A stretch of DNA of 63,772 nt from Candidatus Eremiobacterota bacterium (GTDB taxonomy: Bacteria > Vulcanimicrobiota > CADAWZ01 > Ess09-12), in contig JAVHLM010000035.1 in the NCBI GenBank assembly GCA_031082125.1, positions 1 through 63,772 of the forward strand, read 5' to 3'. Positions 1 through 8,624 of the stretch are shown piece after piece (position 1 is the stretch's first letter; each line of letters opens with the position of its first letter). The notes below the pieces were generated by a model. The model made no database searches, had not been told where the DNA came from, and saw nothing but the letters and a program-made list of their open reading frames with translations. Both the position numbers and the translations under genes were made by a program.

Positions 1-1
1 A

Positions 2-121
2 ATCAGTGATCGGCTTGCCCTGGAATTGGCGATCGATTATCTCTGGAATACGCAGCTACCTGTTTTTATGGCCTGTTCTGATAGGATTTTCAGAGTGACT
101 TCATTGCGGGATATTTCCTGA
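2..121 (+). CDS. Possible C-terminal end of a PIN-like protein (cut by window edge)
   Basis: An open frame enters from the left edge and stops at TGA 119-121, giving 39 codons. It contains LALELAIDYLW, then PVFMACSDRIFRV, which resembles the last helix-strand-helix of PIN-domain (VapC-type) nucleases, where a conserved Asp follows the final strand. The match is short and there is no N-terminus to check, so this is only a suggestion. If correct, the catalytic acidic residues lie mostly outside the window. Confidence 0.25.
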   Translation: MSDRLALELAIDYLWNTQLPVFMACSDRIFRVTSLRDIS

Positions 122-310
122 GCTTTGTTTCTGGCAGCTCCTTAATAGAATCCAATAATGGCGCTGTTTTGAAAAATATCGTCGGATATGGGGTGAATTT
201 CACGTTTTATGACCTCGATGGAGCAATTATCGGGAATCAGTAAAAAATTGCAAATTTTGGCGATTTCAACGGGGAGCGTATTCGTTATGGTGATTCCAGG
301 GATCGGCTCT
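122..310. other. Intergenic stretch, AT-richer than neighbours
   Basis: No gene with a usable start is visible. On the minus strand an open frame runs through here out of the 3' end of the gene at 311-907 (shifted frame, ending in ...SAIIGFY near 143), but it has no ATG, GTG or TTG. It may be chance or an old remnant. The base composition is more AT-rich than the coding DNA to the right. Confidence 0.4.
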
Positions 311-907
311 TCAGCCCGCTTTTTCCCGGCGCTCTTTCCACTCGTTATAATTTCTCAGTGATTCCTCTCCCAGCTTTGTTCCGAAGGTTCCTATGCCCGA
401 TATCTCTACGTTGTACCATGGAGTAAATTCGCCGCTTTTGCTGATGGAAAGCTCATCGGGCTTTATTATGACTATTTTGAGAGGCGATTCAATAGCAAAG
501 AAAACAAACTGGTCGTCCAGCATTCCTTTCCAGAACTTTGAGCCCCCCATCCGTGTCCTCACCGCAGTTTCAAAATGAATTGCATTCTCATCACTGCCGG
601 GACGGAGGCTCTTTGTCTTTCTGACAAGCTCTCTCAGAAGTTCTACCCTGTCCCGGGGAAAGGCCGAAAGATTCCCTGAATCTGAAAAACAAGCTTTTGC
701 CACCAGAAAAAGGCCTCCCAGTGCGGGTATTCCGGCAAGAACCATCAGAGCACCCTGTTTTGCGAGATCTAAACCAGGGTTGCTCAGAAAAAGGGCGGCA
801 AAAGTGGCACATCCCATGCCAAGCAGTACAAGACCCAGAGTGCCCCCCTCATTTCTGCTGTTCATCACCTCGGTGATAGCTTTGAGATCCTCAATTGAAG
901 TTTCCAT
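311..907 (-). CDS. Hypothetical membrane protein with two TM segments
   Basis: The 198-residue protein is not recognised. It has a short cytosolic N-terminus, two hydrophobic segments (about residues 23-43 and 48-70) separated by a short loop, and a soluble C-terminal half of about 120 residues with an alternating beta pattern. The C-terminal half ends in a charged stretch (NEWKERREKAG). The two-helix hairpin would place both termini on the same side, so the soluble part is probably cytosolic. It stands alone, with about 190 bases between it and the next gene. No catalytic motif is visible. Confidence 0.6.
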   Translation of the reverse strand: METSIEDLKAITEVMNSRNEGGTLGLVLLGMGCATFAALFLSNPGLDLAKQGALMVLAGIPALGGLFLVAKACFSDSGNLSAFPRDRVELLRELVRKTKSLRPGSDENAIHFETAVRTRMGGSKFWKGMLDDQFVFFAIESPLKIVIIKPDELSISKSGEFTPWYNVEISGIGTFGTKLGEESLRNYNEWKERREKAG

Positions 908-1096
908 ACCGGAACTGTCCTCTCTTGCCGAACGAGGGCTTTTTTAAGCTATCACCCTGACATGCCAGATGGACAGGCAATGTCGTCAAACATGGAAAAA
1001 ACTTACCCATATCGGAAAACCATGTTTCTTTCTTTTCTGCTTCACTGTCCATTTGAGCCATCCTGTCAGTGATGCCTGCTGCTTTGAATTCTCCCG

Positions 1097-3937
1097 TTAC
1101 TTGTTCTGTTTCACCGGGGAAAGCCTGCGTCGCCTTACGAGGATAAATACCACAATAAAGGCAATGACGGCAAAAAACGCCGTGATAAGCGTATGCTCAA
1201 GAGTGAGCACAACCGCAGTGAGAGCCAGCCTCACCGGTACGCGGGCCCATGAGTGCTGGGCAAGGTAATTGGCGACAGGAGGGGAGGTGCGGTAATAGAA
1301 GCGTATGAATTGCCTCCCGGGAGCGAATTTCGCCAGTGTCCCGTCGCGGAACTTTCTCATGATGCCGACGTGGGGATCGAGGTATGAACCGTAGGCAGCG
1401 GTGGCGATAAAACAGCCCCCGCTGCCGGCGCCGCTGTCCCCGAAAGCTGTGTAGCCGGTGCTATATGACGAAGCCTCGAGAGCGGTAGCTGCCATCGCGG
1501 CGTCCATGTAGTGGTGGGTCCCCGGCAAGGAGTTCCCGTAGGTATTGCCGGCAAGCACGCGGTAAGACAGGGTGCCGCTCTTCCCTGCTGCCGTGTCGGT
1601 GTACTGGGTCTGGCCTGCATCGACGGTGGCGATGTCCACGTAATTGTTTGCGCTGTTCACGCTCTTCTGGATGACAGTCTTCGCGCTGCCATTGTTTGTA
1701 TCGAGCCACGTGAGGGTCACCTGGCCTGCGGTGGCGCTCTTGAGCTTCAGGCTGCCGGGGGCAATGAGGGCCGTGCCCCCTCCGGCGGGAACATTCTTCA
1801 CCTCGAAGGAGTCAAAAAGGATGCGCTGGAAGACGGGAGCGGGGCCTGTAGGGCCTGGAGGCGTATCGCCCGCCTCAAGGTCGGCATTTATGGCTGTTGT
1901 CGTATACTGTCCTGTCTGGTTGTTGAGAAGAAATTCCACCTGGTAGCTCCCCGAGCCTGAATACTGGGTGAAGTAGGTGCAATAGATGCCGTCGTTGGCT
2001 TTCACATCGCCGTGGTAGATCCTGTTGCCGTCATCATAGAGGGTGATGGTGACCTTGGTGCCGTTCGGATGGGTCACGACAGCCTGGACCTGGCACCCGG
2101 TGATGGTTTCGCCATCTCCTACCCGGACTCCAACGAGGGTGGCCTGGGGAAAAGTGGCAGTGACGGCTTCTATCTCTGACTCGCCCATACCGGCACCCTG
2201 GCCGCCAAGCTCGAGGATATAGGCATCCTTGTCCGTTCCATCGACGGTGGCAGTCCATGTCCCTGAGGCGGGCTTCTCTATGCGCACCTGCACCTGGTCG
2301 TCAGTCTGCTGCACAAGGCAGCCCGATGGAGGGCTGCTGAGGCTTATGACGTTCCCCGAGGGATCCTTGAGCCCCAAGGTGAGGGGCCCGCCGGCGCTGC
2401 TGAAATTAATGATGACCTCGCTGTTCAGCGTATCGACGGGAAGAGAGTGGCTTATGGGGCTTCCGGGGTTGAGGGTGCCCGAGAAACGGGTGATCAGGTA
2501 CCCCCCCAGCGCGTCAAGGGCCATCGTGCCGCCTGATTCCTCGGTGTCGTCGTCGGCTCTTCCTAGAAGCCTTGTCAGCCAGCTTTTGGCAGCAGCGGTG
2601 CCCTTGTAGGTGTATTTGCCGCCTGTCTTCTCGCAGAGCTTCTCCATATTCTCCCTGTTGCTGTCTGAAAGGGCAATGACGTTGACTGCCACGTCGTTTA
2701 CGCGGAGCTTGTTGATAAGGGTGTCGCTCACCGTGCCGGGGCCGTTGGTATAGAGCATGATGGCTTTCAGCGAGAAAGGATGGCCGCTCCCGACAATTGA
2801 GGTGATTTCCTGGTCCAGCGCCGATTCCAGGTTCGCCGCATCGGTGGTGGCAGTGATGCCCTCGATTTTTTCCACGGCGGCGTCCACTTCGGCCTGGGTC
2901 TTGAGGTCAACCCAGCCATAGAGATCGTGAACTGCGCTGTCGAAGGTCGAGACTCCCACTGAGTCGCCGTCACGGCCGGTGCTCTGGAGGCGGAGGTTTC
3001 TCACCGCATCGACGGCAAAGCTCTTGGCTTTTGTGAGATCCGCGGCGGAGAGGCTGTCCTGGATCATTAAGCTGACCCGCGCTTCGGGCTTCAGGTCCTC
3101 GAAGGTGAAGGACGGCGGGGTGCCGCTGCCGTCCTGGGTGGAATCGACGGGAAGGCCGAAGAATGTGAAGAACTCGTCAATCACCGCCGAGCAGGACTTC
3201 TGGTGATCGCTCTGCTGCGCCGTAATGGCCCATGCCTTTGTGGGCGTCACCGGCAGGTCAGCGAAGTCTGTGATGGTAATCTCTGTAAGGTGCTCTGCCG
3301 CGCAGAACATATAATAGATATCCGGGTACTCGTGGGTGTACATGATGCAGGAATGATGAGGATTCACGGTGCTTGTGGCGGGGTCGGCCTCCTGGACGCA
3401 GCAATAGGCCTCCTCCTCGTCCTCGTCATCGATGGATGTTTCGACGCCGTTCACAATCCCCCTGATCTCGCTCAGGTACTCGTCCGAGAGGGTGAAGAGA
3501 TAATGGCCCAGCTCGTGGAGGGTCACCGAGGGGTCATTGCGGTCCCTGTAATAAACCATCATGGTATCGGGGGTGCCCAGGGAGGTGTTTTTGCGGGTGT
3601 CCGGCTGTGTCACATGGGCATGGCCGTCATTCCCTATTATGATGTCGGCGCGCTCCTTGATGGTCGACGCGGTGCCCATGCGGATCGTGCCGAAGCGCAG
3701 CCTGCCCTTGGTGGCCTGCCAGAGCTTGGCATGGGACTTGGTGAAATTATCCTTCCATGCTGCCTGGTCCGCCGCGGTATCCTCGAAGTAGACGGTGAGG
3801 TTCAGCACTGTGCTCTTGCCGCTGGAGTCGGCCGTGGCAATCCCGCTGCCAGCCCTGACGGGCGGCGCCAGGAAAGCCAGTGCCGCCAAAAGCACGATGG
3901 CGAGAAGAAGAGCATTCCTTGTTCTGTTCATGGGCAT
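1097..3937 (-). CDS. Secreted CLCA-like metalloprotease/VWA protein with Fn3 and CFI-box C-terminal anchor
   Basis: Start chosen at ATG 3937, just after a GGAAGGAAGGA Shine-Dalgarno; the longer frame (to 4084) lacks one. A signal peptide (about residues 3-28, ending PPVRAG) is followed by a zinc-protease motif [14 protein letters not shown] at residues 141-154. A Cys-rich segment ([16 protein letters not shown]) comes next, then a VWA-like domain with a degenerate metal site, a beta-sandwich region, an Fn3-like domain, and [18 protein letters not shown] near residue 840. This order (HExxH...DEY protease, 'IM...FC' motif, VWA, beta sandwich) is that of the animal CLCA family; the HExxH-x6-DEY motif is also shared with M64 peptidases. 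The CFI-box end, with a hydrophobic segment and a basic tail (VRRRRLS), should hold the protein in a membrane. The substrate is unknown. Confidence 0.75.
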   Translation of the reverse strand: MPMNRTRNALLLAIVLLAALAFLAPPVRAGSGIATADSSGKSTVLNLTVYFEDTAADQAAWKDNFTKSHAKLWQATKGRLRFGTIRMGTASTIKERADIIIGNDGHAHVTQPDTRKNTSLGTPDTMMVYYRDRNDPSVTLHELGHYLFTLSDEYLSEIRGIVNGVETSIDDEDEEEAYCCVQEADPATSTVNPHHSCIMYTHEYPDIYYMFCAAEHLTEITITDFADLPVTPTKAWAITAQQSDHQKSCSAVIDEFFTFFGLPVDSTQDGSGTPPSFTFEDLKPEARVSLMIQDSLSAADLTKAKSFAVDAVRNLRLQSTGRDGDSVGVSTFDSAVHDLYGWVDLKTQAEVDAAVEKIEGITATTDAANLESALDQEITSIVGSGHPFSLKAIMLYTNGPGTVSDTLINKLRVNDVAVNVIALSDSNRENMEKLCEKTGGKYTYKGTAAAKSWLTRLLGRADDDTEESGGTMALDALGGYLITRFSGTLNPGSPISHSLPVDTLNSEVIINFSSAGGPLTLGLKDPSGNVISLSSPPSGCLVQQTDDQVQVRIEKPASGTWTATVDGTDKDAYILELGGQGAGMGESEIEAVTATFPQATLVGVRVGDGETITGCQVQAVVTHPNGTKVTITLYDDGNRIYHGDVKANDGIYCTYFTQYSGSGSYQVEFLLNNQTGQYTTTAINADLEAGDTPPGPTGPAPVFQRILFDSFEVKNVPAGGGTALIAPGSLKLKSATAGQVTLTWLDTNNGSAKTVIQKSVNSANNYVDIATVDAGQTQYTDTAAGKSGTLSYRVLAGNTYGNSLPGTHHYMDAAMAATALEASSYSTGYTAFGDSGAGSGGCFIATAAYGSYLDPHVGIMRKFRDGTLAKFAPGRQFIRFYYRTSPPVANYLAQHSWARVPVRLALTAVVLTLEHTLITAFFAVIAFIVVFILVRRRRLSPVKQNK

Positions 3938-4099
3938 CGGTGTCCTTCCTTCCTTCCAGGTCTCTCTATAACCATTCCTTTTCATTGCTTCAATACTGCA
4001 GGGGACGGCGCAAAAATTCCAGGGAGAATCGTGGGGATAGCTCCGGTGAGCCTCCTCTCCCCTACTCCGCGCTTCCTTTTTCACCGTTTCGGGAGAAAC

Positions 4100-4486
4100 T
4101 CAGAACTGCTCCTCTTCAGGCTCTTCCCCGGGAAGCGGCTCCAGCGGCTCTTTATGATCTATCACTGCTGGAGCCTCGTTCAGGAAGTCAATTTTTTCGT
4201 AGTACTCGATAGTGGGCTTTTTCTGAAGCAGGTGGAAGAACCGCTGGAACTTCTCGTCTCCAATCTTTTCGCGGTATTTCTCCAGAACGTCCTGGGCTAC
4301 GAACTTGTATTGAAACTCCAGGATCTGAAAAAGTATGGATGGGTTGTTCAGTGATCTCAGGTAGCTGTACGAGACAAAGCCCGGCTGTTCCTTGATGTGG
4401 CTGACCCAAAGCTTCATCGCCTCCCGGAACTCATCAAGCCGGTAAGGCTTCACAAGGAATATGACGATCTCCACGATGGTCTGCAT
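4100..4486 (-). CDS. ABM-like dimeric alpha/beta-barrel protein with acidic tail
   Basis: The 128-residue protein looks like an antibiotic-biosynthesis-monooxygenase (ABM) type ferredoxin-like fold. An N-terminal strand (TIVEIVIFLVKP) is followed by an amphipathic helix, then GFVSYSYLRSL and a strand (SILFQILEFQYKF), and a helix ending in the usual F-x-x-FF pattern. Such proteins are usually small dimers; some act as monooxygenases and many have no known role. The tail after residue 110 is strongly acidic (PGEEPEEEQF), which is unusual for the family. A GAGAGGG-type Shine-Dalgarno lies a few bases upstream of the ATG. Confidence 0.5.
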   Translation of the reverse strand: MQTIVEIVIFLVKPYRLDEFREAMKLWVSHIKEQPGFVSYSYLRSLNNPSILFQILEFQYKFVAQDVLEKYREKIGDEKFQRFFHLLQKKPTIEYYEKIDFLNEAPAVIDHKEPLEPLPGEEPEEEQF

Positions 4487-4577
4487 GGTACCCTCTCAGA
4501 GAACCTATGGTTTCTTAGTAATTTCTCCTCTTTTTGCATATTCCCTCCGGGGGCCCCCGATGAACCAATCAGGAGAT

Positions 4578-5651
4578 TCACTGCGAGGAGATGTGCCTTG
4601 AAACCATCTCCTGGTCGTAGGCCCGCTCCAGGGCAAGCTCCGGTTTGATTTTCCCCGCCCTGGCAAGCTCTATCAGGGCATGGTCCATGGTCTGCATGCC
4701 TTCCCCCCTGCCTGTCTGGATAAAGGAGGTTATGTTGCTTGCCCTGCCCTCCCTGATAAGGTTGGGAAGGCCTGCGGCGGCGATGAGGATTTCCACGGCG
4801 GGGACCCTTCCTTTCCCATCGGCGGTCTTGAGAAGCATCTGGGCGATAACAGCCTTGAGCGACTGGGAGAGCATGGTGCGCACCTGGTCCTGCTCCCTGG
4901 GGGGAAAGGCGTCAATCATCCTGTCCACTGCCTTTGATGCATTGTTGGTGTGGAGGGTCCCCATCACAAGGACACCCATCTCGGCGGCCTTGATGGCAAG
5001 GGAGATTGTCTCGTAGTCGCGGAGCTCACCGACCAGTATGATGTCGGGGGACTCGCGGAGCGCCGCGCGGATTGCTGAGGCGAAGCTTGTGGCGTGGCGG
5101 CCGATCTCACGCTGGTCTATGAGGCAGAGCTCTGACCGGTATACGAACTCCACGGGGTCTTCAATGGTGATGATGTGGGCCCTGCGCCGCTCGTTCACAT
5201 ACTGTATCATTGCGGCAAGCGTTGTGGATTTCCCGCTCCCCGTGGCCCCCGTCATCAGGATGAAGCCCCTCCGGCAGAGGGCGATGTTCCTGATGATACC
5301 GGGGAGTCCGAGCTCTTCAAAAGAAGGAATGGCCTGGGGGATCACCCTGAAAACGGCACCAAGGCCATAGTGCTGCATAAGAAAATTTACCCTGTAGCAC
5401 GCCGCTCCTTTGACAGAATAAGAAAAGTCTGCGTTGCCGGTCTCGGAGAGGAGACTGCTGAGCCTCTCATCCATGAGGGGCATAAGGTATGCCTCCGCCT
5501 GCTTCTGCGTGAGGACCGGCATATTCAGCCTTATCATGTCGCCGTTTATGCGTATCCTGGGAACAGAGCCCACTTCCAGGTGCACATCCGAGGCTTTGGA
5601 GGCGCAGGCGTGACGAAGAAGTGCCTGGAGCGGTCCCTGCTGATCACTCAT
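4578..5651 (-). CDS. pilT: PilT/PilU-type pilus retraction ATPase (1)
   Basis: The 357-residue protein has the normal PilT length. Visible motifs are Walker A GATGSGKSTT (about residue 134), the acidic Asp-box region around TIEDPVEFVY, Walker B DIILVGELRDYET, and the His box GTLHTNNAS with His234. In type IV pili and related machines this hexameric ATPase drives pilus disassembly at the inner membrane. Its ATG overlaps the stop of the upstream paralogue by 4 bases (5648-5651), so the two are translationally coupled. It is the last gene of the seven-gene operon. No PilB extension ATPase lies in the window, so either PilB is elsewhere or one of these proteins has another role. Confidence 0.92.
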   Translation of the reverse strand: MSDQQGPLQALLRHACASKASDVHLEVGSVPRIRINGDMIRLNMPVLTQKQAEAYLMPLMDERLSSLLSETGNADFSYSVKGAACYRVNFLMQHYGLGAVFRVIPQAIPSFEELGLPGIIRNIALCRRGFILMTGATGSGKSTTLAAMIQYVNERRRAHIITIEDPVEFVYRSELCLIDQREIGRHATSFASAIRAALRESPDIILVGELRDYETISLAIKAAEMGVLVMGTLHTNNASKAVDRMIDAFPPREQDQVRTMLSQSLKAVIAQMLLKTADGKGRVPAVEILIAAAGLPNLIREGRASNITSFIQTGRGEGMQTMDHALIELARAGKIKPELALERAYDQEMVSRHISSQ

Positions 5652-6754
5652 ATCACGGCCTCCCCTGCTGTTTCAATGCTCACGCCGGCCTTCCTGAGGC
5701 ACTCAGTCAGGATTTTCCTGTCGAAAGCGTGGTCCATTGCCTCGTCAATGGTGACAATATTTCCCGCTACGAGCTCCGCCAGGTGAAAGTCCATCGTCTG
5801 CATTCCCAGGGAGCGCCCGGTCTGGAGCACCGAGATGATCTGGAACGACTTTCCCTCCCTGATAAGGTTTGCCAACGATGCCGTAGTGATGAGCAGCTCG
5901 ACGGCGGGGACCATCCCATTGCCGTCGGCCCTGTGGATGAGCTGCTGGGAAATGATGCCCCTGAGTGAGTCGGAGACCAGTGACCTGATAAGGGGCTGCT
6001 TCTCGGGAGGAAAAGAATCTATGATGCGGTCAATGGTCTGGGAGGCGCTGTTTGTGTTGAGGGTACCCAGCACAAGATGCCCTGTCTCGCTTGCCGTGAT
6101 GGCCTGCTGGATGGTCTCCTGGTCCCTGAGCTCTCCCACCATGATGACGTCAGGATCCTCTCTCAGGGCGGCCCGCAGCGCGTGGGGAAATGAGACCACA
6201 TGGGTGCCCACCTGCCGCTGGGTCACAAGGGATTTCTTCTCGGGGTGGATGAACTCGATGGGGTCCTCAATGGTGACGATATGAAGGGGCTCGCTCTCAT
6301 TTATCAGGTTCACAAGGGCGGCGAGCGTCGTGGTCTTGCCGCTTCCCGAAGGACCGGTGACAAGGACAAGACCCTGGTGGTGGCTCATGATGCGGGATAC
6401 TGCCTCGGGGAGCCCCAGATCTGCCAGGTGAGGCACCGTGCCCGGGATGAACCTGAAGACTATATTGAGGCCAAGGCTCTGGAGATAGGCGTTGCAGCGG
6501 AACCTGAAAAAGCCGCGGTTATCTCGGATCTCGTAGGTAAAGTCCAGGCTCTGCTCCCTTGTGAGCCGGTCAAGGTCGTCCCGGGGGAGAAGCTCGTGGA
6601 GATAGCCCTCGACGGCGCTGTGGGCCAGGTCCGGCATCTCCAGGCGGAAGAGCTTGCCGTAAATCCTGTAAACCGGCGGTGATCCCGTGGCAATGAGCAG
6701 ATCGGAGCCTTTTGATTCCACAAGGTGCAGGAGAAGAGCGTCAACGGATGCCAT
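5648..6754 (-). CDS. PilT-type ATPase (2), His-box histidine replaced by Asn
   Basis: The 368-residue protein is a second PilT-family ATPase with Walker A GPSGSGKTTT, TIEDPIEF, and Walker B DVIMVGELRDQET. The usual GTLHTNSA His box reads GTLNTNSAS, with Asn233 in place of the conserved His. In PilT the His-box histidine senses the nucleotide and contributes to retraction, so this copy may be slower or regulatory, like PilU beside PilT. All other ATPase motifs are intact, so the change is unlikely to reflect decay. It lies 31 bases after pilC and shares 4 bases with the following pilT. Confidence 0.9.
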   Translation of the reverse strand: MASVDALLLHLVESKGSDLLIATGSPPVYRIYGKLFRLEMPDLAHSAVEGYLHELLPRDDLDRLTREQSLDFTYEIRDNRGFFRFRCNAYLQSLGLNIVFRFIPGTVPHLADLGLPEAVSRIMSHHQGLVLVTGPSGSGKTTTLAALVNLINESEPLHIVTIEDPIEFIHPEKKSLVTQRQVGTHVVSFPHALRAALREDPDVIMVGELRDQETIQQAITASETGHLVLGTLNTNSASQTIDRIIDSFPPEKQPLIRSLVSDSLRGIISQQLIHRADGNGMVPAVELLITTASLANLIREGKSFQIISVLQTGRSLGMQTMDFHLAELVAGNIVTIDEAMDHAFDRKILTECLRKAGVSIETAGEAVI

Positions 6755-6785
6755 CGAACCACCTCGAGAGTCATTTCCCGCTTCC

Positions 6786-8624
6786 CTAAAGAAGTCCTTC
6801 CATGACCTTCAGCATGGGGCTCATCGTGGAGATGACCACGAAGCCTACCAGTATGCCCACGATAAGGAGCACTATGGGCTGCATGAGAGCGGCAAACATC
6901 TCAAGGGCCGATTCAAGCTTCGTGCGGAAGAGGGTGCCCGCGAACCTGAGCATATCGCTTATATGGCCCGATTCCTCGCCGGCAGCGAGCAGCACAAGGG
7001 CCATTCTGGGGAAGAAGCGCGAGCCTTTCAGGGCATCCTGGAGCTTGCAGCCGCTGAAAAGACGCTCGCGGGCCGCGGCTATGGTCTCCTGGAGGATGAT
7101 GCTATTCGAGCTTTTTTCCGTGTATTCCATGGCTTTCAGGAGCGGTATCCCCGATTCATAAAGAAGAGAAAGTGTCAGGGCGAAGTTTTCCGCCTCTGCA
7201 GAGACTATGGCATCGCCCACCGCAGGGATTCTCATAAGAAAAGCCTGTATGGCCTTCCGGGCGTCCCTGGAGCTCCAGATCCGCTGTCCCATGATAACGG
7301 CTGCGAATATAAGGATCGCAATGACAATGAAGGTGACAGGTGACCGCAGCGCTTCTGAAGCAAGCATGAGAAACTGCGTGGAAACGGGAAGGCTCACATC
7401 GAGCTCCTTCAGGAAGTCAAAGAGGCCTTTCAGGGTGAAGGCAGGGCCGATTATGAGAAGAGCCAGGCAGAGGATCAGGACAAAGATGGGATAGGCCAGG
7501 GCCGAGCGTATGTTCATCTGCATCTTGTAGGATTTTTCCGCGTGCTCGGCAATACGGTTAAGCATCTCCTGGAGGCTCCCGGAGTTTTCCGCGGCATGGA
7601 GAAGCCTTCCATAGAGAGGCGGAAATACTCTGTTGTTCTGGGAAAATGCAAGGGAGAGGCTCCCGCCCTTCTCAATAATATCCCGGCAGCTTGTGAGCGC
7701 TTCATACACGAGCGGATGCTGGGCCTGGACGGCAAGAAGGTTCAGGCCGCGGGCGATGGTGATACCTGAGCCGTACATGGCGGCAAGCTCGCGGTAGCAG
7801 GCGACAAGCTCCATGGAAAAGGGCATGTGCCTTGCCAGGAAGCCTCCCTTCTGGGATCCCCGGGGGGCGGCTTTCTCCGGGGCTTCCTCCTTTTCAAGGT
7901 GAGCCCTGGTCATTTCTCTATGATGCAGATGGGCAACTTCCTCAAAGTGAGCGCCCCTTCTCTGGTGCTTCTCCGGCTCATAGCCGTGAGTGGCAGCCTT
8001 GCGGGGAGGCGTCAAGGGAGGTATGTCTTCCTGGTACGGGTGGGGCTCCTCCTGGTGGGGACGGGGCTCTTCCTTGAACTTGAAGGTCTCTGGTGCCGCC
8101 GGCCTCTCCTGGTGCATCCCGAGGGTATCGGCTTTCTTTACTTCATAATGCGCTGCCGGCGCGTCGCTCACGCGGAGCTTCAACGGCTGCGGGGTGTCTT
8201 CCTTGCGGGCTGCCGGCGCGTCGCTTACGCGGAGCTTCATCGGCTGCGGAGTGTCAGTCTTCTGGGCTGCCGGTGCGTCGCTTACGCGGAGCTTCATCGG
8301 CTGCGGAGTGTCAGTCTTCTGGGCTGCCGGTGCGTCGCTTACGCGGAGCTTCATCGGCTGCTGAGGGGCGCTCTGCGCTTTTGCAGGGTGATGCTCAATC
8401 TCGTGATGGTCCGCTCCTGAGACGGCGCTTTCTCTCGGCCCTTCGTGGTGCGGAGGGATTTTTGCCGTTTCCTGGGAGGGAGGACCCTCGACTTCGATAA
8501 GCTTCCTTATGGAAAACCCCTTCTCCTCGAGGGATATGCGGGCCTCCTCAAGATCATGGGCCTTGAGGGAGCCTCTCACTTCGCCCCCCTCTTCCTTCTT
8601 CGCCACGTAGGAGAAGGTCTTCAT
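6786..8624 (-). CDS. pilC: PilC/GspF-type platform protein with long repeat-filled cytosolic insert
   Basis: The 612-residue protein has the N-terminal GspF signature (FSYVAKKEEGGEVRGSLKA) and, from about residue 265, two T2SSF domains with three membrane segments (around YPIFVLILCLALLIIGPAF, FIVIAILIFAAVIM, and the C-terminal VLLIVGILVGFVVIS). PilC family members usually have about 400 residues. The extra 210 residues between 50 and 265 are low complexity and include four copies of a 19-residue repeat, PMKLRVSDAPAAQKTDTPQ. PilC/GspF is the inner-membrane platform that couples the PilB/PilT ATPases to the pilus. The start overlaps the kinase gene stop by 4 bases. Confidence 0.9.
   Translation of the reverse strand: MKTFSYVAKKEEGGEVRGSLKAHDLEEARISLEEKGFSIRKLIEVEGPPSQETAKIPPHHEGPRESAVSGADHHEIEHHPAKAQSAPQQPMKLRVSDAPAAQKTDTPQPMKLRVSDAPAAQKTDTPQPMKLRVSDAPAARKEDTPQPLKLRVSDAPAAHYEVKKADTLGMHQERPAAPETFKFKEEPRPHQEEPHPYQEDIPPLTPPRKAATHGYEPEKHQRRGAHFEEVAHLHHREMTRAHLEKEEAPEKAAPRGSQKGGFLARHMPFSMELVACYRELAAMYGSGITIARGLNLLAVQAQHPLVYEALTSCRDIIEKGGSLSLAFSQNNRVFPPLYGRLLHAAENSGSLQEMLNRIAEHAEKSYKMQMNIRSALAYPIFVLILCLALLIIGPAFTLKGLFDFLKELDVSLPVSTQFLMLASEALRSPVTFIVIAILIFAAVIMGQRIWSSRDARKAIQAFLMRIPAVGDAIVSAEAENFALTLSLLYESGIPLLKAMEYTEKSSNSIILQETIAAARERLFSGCKLQDALKGSRFFPRMALVLLAAGEESGHISDMLRFAGTLFRTKLESALEMFAALMQPIVLLIVGILVGFVVISTMSPMLKVMEGLL
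8161..8370 (-). repeat. 57-bp in-frame tandem repeat inside pilC
   Basis: Units begin at 8161, 8218, 8275 and 8332 (the last partial). The two middle units (8218-8274 and 8275-8331) look identical at the DNA level, and the outer ones carry a few changes. Each unit encodes 19 residues starting at PMKLRVSDAPAA. The near identity suggests recent expansion by slippage or recombination, so copy number may vary between strains. Confidence 0.9.

Noticed and set aside
143-340. Open minus-strand frame ending ...SAIIGFY with protein-like composition
   Set aside because: It has no start codon and overlaps the end of the gene at 311-907 in another frame.
3203-4354. 383-residue plus-strand frame opposite the CLCA-like gene
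   Set aside because: It has no start signal and no domain, and it lies opposite well-supported genes.
4548-4559. CGGGGGCCCCCG palindrome after the pilus operon
   Set aside because: It has no loop and no T-run, so a terminator call is not supported.
8093-8500. Long plus-strand frame across the pilC repeats
   Set aside because: It only reflects the repeat on the opposite strand; the PilC frame carries all motifs.
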